Shown one piece after another: positions 6,626 through 11,101 of a stretch of DNA of 11,938 nt (position 1 is its first letter; every line of letters begins with the position of its first letter). The notes beneath the pieces are model-generated. The model ran no database searches. It saw nothing but the letters and a program-made list of their open reading frames with translations, and was not told the origin of the DNA. The position numbers and the translations under genes are program-made. The stretch lies in assembly GCA_012797825.1 (NCBI GenBank), contig JAAZOI010000302.1:1-11938 (forward strand), in the 5' to 3' direction. This stretch comes from Eubacteriaceae bacterium. Its GTDB lineage: Bacteria > Bacillota > Clostridia > Eubacteriales > UBA1433.

Positions 6626-6823
6626 ATGAAAATAAATAAGCAAGATAATATTGTAAAAATAATACAAGAATATCCGATAACAAGAGAAGTTTTTATGCAA
6701 TTCGGTTTGGGATGCATAGGATGTTTCGCTGCGCAATTTGAAACTTTAGAACAAGGCGCACTTGCTCACGGCATAGACATTGACGCATTGGTTGCTGAAT
6801 TAAATAAAGCAGCGGGATTATAA
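6626..6823 (+). CDS. DUF1858 domain protein with CxxC motif, 65 aa
   Basis: The protein consists only of a DUF1858 (ScdA-N-like) domain: an N-terminal helix with IVKIIQEYPITREVF, the motif GLGCIGC (Cys30 and Cys33), then LEQGALAHGIDIDALVAELN. Such domains are small helical units, free-standing in many anaerobes or fused to di-iron and hybrid-cluster-type redox proteins. The CxxC pair is thought to serve in redox or metal handling. The stand-alone form gives no target. The ATG follows CCGGAGG at good spacing, and the gene is monocistronic between its own promoter and a terminator. Confidence 0.88.
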   Translation: MKINKQDNIVKIIQEYPITREVFMQFGLGCIGCFAAQFETLEQGALAHGIDIDALVAELNKAAGL

Positions 6824-6830
6824 GAATATA

Positions 6831-6864
6831 AAAAAGGGACTGTTTGATCAGTCTCTTTTTTTAT
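6831..6864. terminator. Bidirectional terminator between convergent genes
   Basis: AAGGGACTG (6834-6842) pairs with CAGTCTCTT (6849-6857, one G-T pair) across a six-base loop. It is flanked by an A run on the left and a T run on the right. It ends the DUF1858-type transcript rightward and the small-protein operon leftward. Confidence 0.8.
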
Positions 6865-7512
6865 TTAAGATTTTTTTGCTTCTATTGATTCGATAATATC
6901 TAATATTTTGTTTTTCTGGTAATCATCGTCAACATCAGCCTCACTTTGCGGCGCCGCTTTAGCGGAGCTTGCGAAATTCATTGCGCTTATTAAATCGGCT
7001 ATATTTTTGGCCTGACTCAGCTGGTCGGAGCCGATTAATGGAGAAAGCAATTCAAACAACATTCCGGCTTTTTCCTTAAGGTTTTGAGCTGATGAGAATT
7101 CTCCTGAAATATTGTTTATTCTTGAGATGCCTTTTGTAGCTCTGCCGACGCCTGAGATAACTGAATTTACTTTAGTATATCTGTTCCTTTCGTTATCATC
7201 CATATAGGGTTCCAAATCGTAAAGCAGGCTTACAAAGGAATTTGTATCAAGATTGTTTATGCCTTCACAGAGTTTAATATTTTTAATTGAGCCGACCGCA
7301 TGTTTGATTTTATATGACTGAGTGAGTATTTGTCTGGCGTTGTCTACGGTGATGTTATTATATACAGGCTGGAGCAGTTTATGCGGAGTATCTGCATCCA
7401 TATAGCCTAAGCGCTCGGCAACATCATCCGAAAATTTTATATAATCATGAGAAGAATTGTTATTTATGTAATAAAGGCCGAGCAGTAAAAGTACTATCTG
7501 TGCATTTAACAT
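6865..7512 (-). CDS. Unknown 215-aa protein, last gene of the small-protein operon
   Basis: I do not recognise this protein. It opens with a short hydrophobic stretch (IVLLLLGLYYI, residues 6-16) followed by polar, mostly helical sequence with no catalytic motif. The C-terminal third contains repeated amphipathic segments such as KAGMLFELLSPLIG and KNIADLISAMNFA, then an Ala/Ser linker and a charged tail. The N-terminus (MLN, then Val/Leu-rich, then NNN) loosely echoes the 82-residue protein just upstream (MLNN, then Val/Leu-rich). The ATG follows GGAGG at six bases. That site can be buried in a small hairpin or freed by a longer one (7519-7578). A bidirectional terminator follows directly. 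The protein is probably a soluble or peripheral partner of the hydrophobic proteins encoded before it; that is inference from the operon. Confidence 0.8.
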   Translation of the reverse strand: MLNAQIVLLLLGLYYINNNSSHDYIKFSDDVAERLGYMDADTPHKLLQPVYNNITVDNARQILTQSYKIKHAVGSIKNIKLCEGINNLDTNSFVSLLYDLEPYMDDNERNRYTKVNSVISGVGRATKGISRINNISGEFSSAQNLKEKAGMLFELLSPLIGSDQLSQAKNIADLISAMNFASSAKAAPQSEADVDDDYQKNKILDIIESIEAKKS

Positions 7513-7518
7513 TTAAAC

Positions 7519-7578
7519 CTCCGGAATGCGGAGCTGCATTTATAACAGACATTTTTGTTCGTTTTAGATACAGCTCCG
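7519..7578 (-). promoter_or_regulatory. Mutually exclusive hairpins at the 215-aa gene ribosome binding site
   Basis: On the minus strand CGGAGCTG (7571-7578) can pair with CAGCTCCG (7529-7536) over 8 base pairs. The last five bases of that second arm, CTCCG (7529-7533), can instead pair with CGGAG of the ribosome binding site (7519-7523) across a five-base loop. One structure exposes the site and the other hides it. The longer stem extends inward with A/T pairs. No ligand-binding core is visible. The T-rich sequence needed for termination is absent leftward; read rightward the long stem is followed by TTTTATT. Confidence 0.45.
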
Positions 7579-7583
7579 TTTTA

Positions 7584-7832
7584 TTAAAAAATGTCTCCCG
7601 ATAAAAGCAGTACGACAATTATTATTAATATTATGTTATTATCGTTGAAAATTGATCCTATTCCTCCGAATAGGCCGCCGCCGAACAAACCGCCTTTATG
7701 TTTTCCGCATTCATCACGATCATGATCACAGCAATCGTCATTTGAATTGCTTAACAGTAATACAACTACCAAAATTATTAAAATCCATGAATTATCATCT
7801 TTGCAGAAGCCCCCAAATATGTTATTTAACAT
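7584..7832 (-). CDS. 82-aa protein with two hydrophobic repeats and Cys/His/Asp-rich centre
   Basis: I do not recognise a named family. The layout is symmetrical: KDDNSWILIILVVVLLLS (residues 11-28) at the front and NDNNIILIIIVVLLLSGD (63-80) at the end, clearly two copies of one unit. The middle has two parts: an acidic stretch with Cys34, Cys35, His37, Cys42 and His45, and a glycine-rich stretch (GGLFGGGLFGGIG, 47-59). It looks like a longer relative of the three small proteins encoded upstream, where two acidic-capped hydrophobic segments are joined by only a dozen residues. The Cys/His cluster could bind metal. The ATG follows AGGAGG at a short 4-base spacing. The gene sits between two strong intergenic hairpins. 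Confidence 0.75.
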   Translation of the reverse strand: MLNNIFGGFCKDDNSWILIILVVVLLLSNSNDDCCDHDRDECGKHKGGLFGGGLFGGIGSIFNDNNIILIIIVVLLLSGDIF

Positions 7833-7854
7833 ACAACCTCCTAAATTTTTTATT

Positions 7855-7883
7855 AACGGATACGGTTATTAACCGCATCCGTT
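7855..7883 (-). promoter_or_regulatory. Strong intercistronic hairpin before the 82-aa gene
   Basis: AACGGATACGGTT (7855-7867) faces AACCGCATCCGTT (7871-7883) across three bases. On the plus strand there is one A-C mismatch; on the minus strand the same position is a G-U pair, so the RNA of the small-protein operon folds without a break. No T run follows leftward, so it is not a normal terminator of the operon. It may stabilise or separate messages. Rightward it is followed by a T-rich stretch and could stop antisense transcripts. Confidence 0.5.
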
Positions 7884-7892
7884 TTGTTTCTT

Positions 7893-8048
7893 TTAATTGC
7901 ACATGAGTATGATTAAAAGCAAGAAGAAGAATAATAATGTGTCATTATCTTCACCACCGAAGAACCCTATGTTGTCAAACAGCACGACAAGCAGTAAAAA
8001 GAACATCAGCAGCGTGCCGCAATCACAATCATGAAATATACTTCCCAT
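7893..8048 (-). CDS. Tandem small hydrophobic hairpin protein, copy A, 51 aa
   Basis: This gene is below the usual ORF length limit. The translation starts MGSIFHDCDCG, continues with TLLMFFLLLVVLF (12-24), the loop DNIGFFGGEDND and a second segment TLLFFFLLLIILM (37-49), and ends CN. The two halves repeat each other: an acidic cap, Thr or Ile, then about 13 Leu/Phe/Val residues. Two closely similar genes lie immediately upstream at a 214-218-base period. AGGAGG precedes the ATG. The protein probably forms a short helical hairpin in or on the membrane; the segments are short for a full crossing. It has no signal peptide. Small hydrophobic spore proteins of the YjcZ type and peptide toxins have comparable composition, but I see no clear homology. 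Confidence 0.78.
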   Translation of the reverse strand: MGSIFHDCDCGTLLMFFLLLVVLFDNIGFFGGEDNDTLLFFFLLLIILMCN

Positions 8049-8098
8049 ATATTCCTCCTATTTTAATTACAAAAATTTTTCCTTATTTTAACTATTAA

Positions 8099-8266
8099 CT
8101 AGCATTCATCGTTGCTAGTAAAGATAATTATTAAAAGCAGGAAGAAGAACAAAAGTATGTCGTTATTTTCATCACAAATAAACCCTATACTGTCAAACAG
8201 TACAACGAGCAGCAAGAAAAACATCAACAAGGTTCCGCAATCACAGTCTTTGAACATGCATCCCAT
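8099..8266 (-). CDS. Tandem small hydrophobic hairpin protein, copy B, 55 aa
   Basis: Paralogue of copies A and C. It begins MGCMFKDCDCG, has TLLMFFLLLVVLF (12-24), the loop DSIGFICDENND and ILLFFFLLLIIIF (37-49), and ends TSNDEC. Cysteines at 3, 8, 10, 31 and 55 are more numerous than in copy A. The ATG follows GGAGG, with upstream bases almost identical to those of copy C. Between B and C, seven of the eight codons 18-25 differ in sequence yet none changes the residue, so the protein is under selection. Stop is TAG. Copy C is 49 bases upstream and copy A 50 bases downstream with no terminator between, so all are likely co-transcribed. Confidence 0.8.
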   Translation of the reverse strand: MGCMFKDCDCGTLLMFFLLLVVLFDSIGFICDENNDILLFFFLLLIIIFTSNDEC

Positions 8267-8315
8267 AGTTTACCTCCATTTTTTTACGACAATTATTATT
8301 AGTTAAACTAAATTA

Positions 8316-8480
8316 TTATTCTATTCCGCCCATAAAAAGTATTATTAAAAGCAGGAAGAAGAATAAAAGTATGTCGTTATCTTCGCGACCAAAGAAACCG
8401 ATGTTATCAAATAAAACTACTAAAAGTAAGAAAAACATCAACAAGGTTCCGCAATCGCAATCTTTAAACATGCATCCCAT
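8316..8480 (-). CDS. Tandem small hydrophobic hairpin protein, copy C, 54 aa
   Basis: This is the first gene of the leftward operon. It begins MGCMFKDCDCG, followed by TLLMFFLLLVVLF (12-24), the loop DNIGFFGREDND and ILLFFFLLLIILF (37-49), and ends MGGIE. It shares the double-repeat plan of copies A and B. Only one basic residue stands in the N-terminal part, and acidic residues flank both hydrophobic segments, which is unlike a classical positive-inside membrane protein. GGAGG stands seven bases before the ATG. A sigma-A-like promoter lies about 90 bases upstream, in a control region shared with the divergent 96-residue protein gene. Function unknown. Confidence 0.8.
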   Translation of the reverse strand: MGCMFKDCDCGTLLMFFLLLVVLFDNIGFFGREDNDILLFFFLLLIILFMGGIE

Positions 8481-8565
8481 AGTTTACCTCCGTTTGTTTA
8501 CACAACTATTTTTGAATACCATTTCAACTATTGTTATAATCGTTTTTTACAGTTAAGCAGCGCAA

Positions 8566-8593
8566 ATTATACTTCAAACTGCCTTTCTGTCTA
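8566..8593 (-). promoter_or_regulatory. Sigma-A-like promoter of the small-protein operon
   Basis: On the minus strand TAGACA (8588-8593), a 16-base spacer and a perfect TATAAT (8566-8571) give a predicted start near 8559 and a leader of about 80 bases. I looked for sigma-E, F, G and K patterns here and saw none that was convincing, so expression may not be limited to sporulation. Confidence 0.5.
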
Positions 8594-8621
8594 TAACATA
8601 ATACGTAATAAAAAGTTTATT

Positions 8622-8640
8622 GTGCATATATTTAATGCAC
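8622..8640. promoter_or_regulatory. Inverted repeat GTGCAT-N7-ATGCAC in divergent control region
   Basis: Six-base arms (8622-8627 and 8635-8640) are separated by seven A/T bases. The repeat lies between the two divergent promoters and just upstream of the rightward -10 box (TATAAT, 8650-8655), where no good -35 box is present (TATATT at 17 bases). A regulator bound here could control both directions; an activator would fit the weak -35. Confidence 0.35.
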
Positions 8641-8649
8641 GCTAAAAAA

Positions 8650-8655
8650 TATAAT
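8650..8655 (+). promoter_or_regulatory. Candidate -10 box for the 96-aa/70-aa genes
   Basis: A perfect TATAAT lies 67 bases before the 96-aa start. The position 17 bases upstream (TATATT) is a poor -35 box. Transcription would begin near 8662, inside the left arm of the hairpin at 8657-8713, so the exact start decides whether that hairpin can form. Confidence 0.35.
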
Positions 8656-8656
8656 T

Positions 8657-8713
8657 CTGCCTCTTTAATACACTAAAAAAAATAAAAAGCATATAGTATT
8701 AAAAGAGAGGCAG
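8657..8713 (+). promoter_or_regulatory. Inverted repeat reaching the ribosome binding site of the 96-aa gene
   Basis: CTGCCTCTTTAATAC (8657-8671) pairs with GTATTAA (8696-8702) and AGAGGCAG (8706-8713), 15 pairs with a three-base bulge, around an A-rich loop. The right arm abuts the GGTGG ribosome binding site (8713-8717). In RNA it could restrict ribosome access; in DNA it could be an operator. Confidence 0.45.
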
Positions 8714-8721
8714 GTGGTTTT

Positions 8722-9012
8722 ATGGATAAAGATATAAACAAAGCGATTGATGCAGTAAAGAAGATAAGCGAAAACAGCAACTTAAATGCAGATACAGTTT
8801 TAAAAGATAAAAGATTAATTGAAAAAGTAGCAGAATTAGATAGAAAATACGGCAATGAGATAAAAAAAATTGAAGAAATGAAAAAAGACATGACAGCCGA
8901 GGAAAAGGCTGAGCTTATCATGAAACTAAAACAAACTATGAACAAAGAACAGAGGACAAAATTTAATCAGATTATTGAATCTCTGGATTCATATGTTAAA
9001 AAAAATAAATAG
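8722..9012 (+). CDS. Unknown 96-aa charged helical protein
   Basis: I do not recognise this protein. It is rich in Lys, Glu, Asp and Asn, with no Cys, Trp, His or Pro and no hydrophobic segment. It should be a cytoplasmic helical protein: an N-terminal helix (DINKAIDAVKKISEN), a mid helix (IEKVAELDRKYGNEIKKIEE), and a C-terminal pair containing TAEEKAELIMKLKQTM and RTKFNQIIESLDSYVKK. The C-terminal Met/Leu spacing loosely recalls the C-terminal helices of the 215-residue protein across the divergent region. That is a weak impression. The ATG follows AGGTGG. The gene reads away from the hydrophobic protein operon and is followed nine bases later by the basic 70-residue protein gene. Confidence 0.75.
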   Translation: MDKDINKAIDAVKKISENSNLNADTVLKDKRLIEKVAELDRKYGNEIKKIEEMKKDMTAEEKAELIMKLKQTMNKEQRTKFNQIIESLDSYVKKNK

Positions 9013-9021
9013 GAGAGAGAT

Positions 9022-9234
9022 ATGTCAATTTTTAGTTCGTTATTAAAAGGAAACAGCGAAGAGCATAAGAAAAAAAGAGCTGAAAAACTAGAAAGAATTA
9101 AAAAAAGAAACGAACAGAAAAGAGAATACAGAAAGCAAAGAGTAAAGAGAAAATCAGAGAGACATAAGCAAAAAAGAAATGTAAATGTTAAAAGCAATGC
9201 AAAAGCCAGTGATATTAATATACAAAATAATTAA
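9022..9234 (+). CDS. Extremely basic 70-aa protein
   Basis: Fifteen Lys and nine Arg against eight acidic residues give a net charge of about +16. Residues 15-52 are almost wholly charged and would form one basic helix (for example KKRNEQKREYRKQRVKRK). The start MSIFSSLLKG is mildly hydrophobic. The tail is Asn/Ser/Ala-rich. Such a protein would bind nucleic acid or another polyanion, but no family is recognised. GGAGAGAG precedes the ATG, and the gap from the 96-aa gene is nine bases, so the two are translationally close and probably act together. Base composition is very A-rich, so some caution is needed, but the spacing and ribosome binding site support a real gene. Confidence 0.7.
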   Translation: MSIFSSLLKGNSEEHKKKRAEKLERIKKRNEQKREYRKQRVKRKSERHKQKRNVNVKSNAKASDINIQNN

Positions 9235-9287
9235 AACAAAATAAATAAACCAATTTTACCTCTAAAATAAATATTATAGGATATGAA

Positions 9288-10448
9288 ATGAATAAAAGAA
9301 TTGATAAAAGAGTTTTGGATCTTATAAAAAATAAGAGCGGAATAAACAGCATATCGCTTATTTTATATACAAGTAATGATGACCAAGATAAAATGGCTGA
9401 AATTTTATCAGAGTACAATTGTTCGGTTAAATATAAATTAAAGGGCATTAATGCTATTGTTGTAGACGTACCGGCCGCGAATGTGAGCAAGGTAGCAAAT
9501 CTTAAAGATATAAAATATGTAGCGCATGACACTAAAGTTGATACCTGCTTAAATGTAGCAAGGGCTTCTATAGGAGCGGACTATGCGCATAGCCTGGGTT
9601 ATGACGGAAGAGGCGTTTGCGTTGCTGTTTTGGATACTGGGCTTTATCCGCATAACGACATAATATTAAGAAAGACCGGTTCAGTTAAAGCTTTTATTGA
9701 CTTTATCGGCGGAAAAAGCAAAATGTACGATGATAACGGACACGGTACGCATGTATGCGGCATAATAGCCTCAAACGGCGCAAGCTCTAACGGTAAATAT
9801 AAAGGCATTGCTCCGGCTTCGGATTTGGTTGTCGTTAAGATTATGGATAAGGACGGCGCGGGGCAGATATCAGACATAGCTGCGGGTATTGAATGGATTA
9901 TAGAAAATAAAAATCAATATAATATTAGAATAGCGTCATTGTCACTTGGTATAGATGAAAGAGCGGGAAAAAACGACGCGCTTTTAAAAGAAGCGGAAAG
10001 ACTATGGGATAACGGTATAGCCGTCTTTGTTGCGGCAGGCAATAGCGGTCCCGGCAAAAAAACTATAAATATTCCGGGGATATCACCAAAACTTATTACT
10101 GTAGGATGCGTTGATGATGTGCGTACAGTTGAGCAGAGTGATGATTATGTTGCGGATTTTTCTTCAAGAGGCCCTTCAAGCAGAGGAAATAAGCCTGATA
10201 TTGTAGCGCCCGGCGTTGACATTATGTCGCTATACAACAATCAAAGGCAGTATACTAAAATGAGCGGCACTTCAATGTCTACTCCGATGGCGGCAGGAAT
10301 TGGGGCGTTAATGCTTCAGAAAAAGCCGGATTTAACGCCGCAGCAGATAAAAGATATTTTGATGGGCAATACTTTCCCGCTTAATGAGGATAGAAACTCT
10401 CAGGGCAGGGGAGAGCTGGATATGGTGCGGATATTAAAAGTAATATAA
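9288..10448 (+). CDS. S8 (subtilisin-family) serine peptidase without signal peptide, 386 aa
   Basis: The catalytic triad is complete: Asp116 in VAVLDTGLYPHND, His152 in DNGHGTHVCGII and Ser329 in MSGTSMSTPMAAG. The oxyanion Asn252 lies in VAAGNSGPG. Residues 1-85 resemble an I9-type propeptide that folds the protease and blocks its active site, ending near VAHDTKVD before the mature domain. There is no signal peptide, so it resembles intracellular or AprX-like subtilisins more than secreted ones. Length is normal for a single-domain enzyme. A modest AGGA site precedes the ATG. It starts 53 bases after the basic-protein gene with no terminator between, so it may be co-transcribed. Its substrate is not known. 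Confidence 0.92.
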   Translation: MNKRIDKRVLDLIKNKSGINSISLILYTSNDDQDKMAEILSEYNCSVKYKLKGINAIVVDVPAANVSKVANLKDIKYVAHDTKVDTCLNVARASIGADYAHSLGYDGRGVCVAVLDTGLYPHNDIILRKTGSVKAFIDFIGGKSKMYDDNGHGTHVCGIIASNGASSNGKYKGIAPASDLVVVKIMDKDGAGQISDIAAGIEWIIENKNQYNIRIASLSLGIDERAGKNDALLKEAERLWDNGIAVFVAAGNSGPGKKTINIPGISPKLITVGCVDDVRTVEQSDDYVADFSSRGPSSRGNKPDIVAPGVDIMSLYNNQRQYTKMSGTSMSTPMAAGIGALMLQKKPDLTPQQIKDILMGNTFPLNEDRNSQGRGELDMVRILKVI

Positions 10449-10485
10449 AAAGTATAATATCAGATTTATTTAATATATATTTTAT

Positions 10486-11034
10486 ATGAATAATATAAAA
10501 AAACTTAAAAAAAATCTTTTATTAATATTTATAATATTATTTTTAATTTTAGCATTATCATATTTTATGCTTTTATGTAAGATAAGTTTAATCGGAACGA
10601 CCGAAGATTTTTCTGCGGCATTTAATGCACAACAGCAGCAGCTGAAAGATAATTACGGTCATTCCGATTATGAACAAACAATTAACAATATACAAATAGG
10701 CGTAGAAAAGATAACAACTGAGCTGTATTTTATTACATATTCATGGATGAGCGGCAATTTGACATATAACGCAATTACACTTAATGTCGAAAATACAGAT
10801 AAAAAAAATCTCAGCTTGGAAAACTATGAGAGCAGCTACGCTGTTGATAATCTGGGTAATAAATACTATCCAATGTATTATAATGAAAGCCCTTATCCGC
10901 CCGATCAGCCGCTTGGCTATAAAAATGTACTTTTTATAAAATTCTGGCCGTTTGACTCAAAAGCAAGCAGTGTTACATTGCATTTAAAATATGCGGGGGC
11001 AGACTATGTATTTTCAAATATGCCGATAAGATAG
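10486..11034 (+). CDS. Unknown membrane-anchored protein, 182 aa
   Basis: A basic N-terminus (MNNIKKLKKN) and one strong hydrophobic helix (about residues 11-31) anchor the protein. The rest, about 150 residues, would face outside. There is no proper lipobox despite Cys31. The outer part is Tyr-, Asn- and Ser-rich, with alternating hydrophobic residues from about residue 80 onward (ITLNVENTDKKNL, YAVDNLGNKYYP, VLFIKFWPF, VTLHLKYAG). This suggests a beta-sandwich of the DUF4352-like or Ig-like kind often found in Firmicute surface proteins; this is a fold guess only. No ribosome binding site is seen before the ATG, and the upstream bases are nearly all A and T. It lies 37 bases after the peptidase gene, and its stop lies inside the terminator loop. 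Confidence 0.8.
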   Translation: MNNIKKLKKNLLLIFIILFLILALSYFMLLCKISLIGTTEDFSAAFNAQQQQLKDNYGHSDYEQTINNIQIGVEKITTELYFITYSWMSGNLTYNAITLNVENTDKKNLSLENYESSYAVDNLGNKYYPMYYNESPYPPDQPLGYKNVLFIKFWPFDSKASSVTLHLKYAGADYVFSNMPIR

Positions 11035-11048
11035 CGGCATATTTTTTA
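11016..11048 (+). terminator. Terminator overlapping the stop of the 182-aa gene
   Basis: AATATGCCG-type arms (11016-11025 and 11035-11044, about 10 pairs) enclose a nine-base loop that holds the TAG stop codon, and a T run follows. It separates the peptidase region from the QueG-like gene. Confidence 0.8.
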
Positions 11049-11069
11049 TTGCTTTATGCTTTATAGGGT

Positions 11070-11095
11070 TATAATGTATTTTTTTATGTTATAAT
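11070..11095 (+). promoter_or_regulatory. Two -10 boxes before the QueG-like gene
   Basis: Perfect TATAAT hexamers stand at 11070-11075 and 11090-11095. The second is preceded by TGT (extended -10, TGTTATAAT) and would start transcription at about 11102, the A of the start codon. No good -35 box matches either one. Confidence 0.4.
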
Positions 11096-11101
11096 AAATC
11101 A

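Larger units (their letters stand above)
7893..8495 (-). repeat. Three tandem direct repeats, each carrying one small gene
   Basis: Three units (about 8316-8495, 8099-8280 and 7893-8062) repeat with a period of 214-218 bases and include ribosome binding site and coding sequence. The first two units are almost identical from the ribosome binding site through codon 17 but differ by many silent changes afterwards. The units are tandem gene duplications, not CRISPR or satellite repeats, because differences fall mostly at third codon positions. Confidence 0.85.

Noticed and set aside
7893..8495. Possible CRISPR or satellite array because of three regular repeats
   Set aside because: Units are 214-218 bases long, each contains a ribosome binding site and full reading frame, and differences are mainly silent third-base changes. 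They are duplicated genes.
8112..8556. Two plus-strand reading frames (8112-8306 and 8371-8556) that share an internal sequence
   Set aside because: They lie antisense to copies B and C of the small-protein array and repeat only because the genes beneath repeat. They have no ribosome binding site, and silent changes on the minus strand would alter their residues.
8673..9197. Hydrophobic minus-strand frames opposite the 96-aa and 70-aa genes
   Set aside because: They are the complement of Lys-rich coding sequence. The plus-strand genes have good ribosome binding sites and tight spacing.
9215..9532. Minus-strand frame of 105 codons over the peptidase start
   Set aside because: It overlaps the conserved S8 propeptide coding region and has no ribosome binding site.
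10453..10458. TATAAT just before the 182-aa membrane protein gene as a promoter
   Set aside because: No -35 box or extended -10 is present, and TATAAT is frequent by chance in such A/T-rich spacers. Read-through from the peptidase gene is equally likely.
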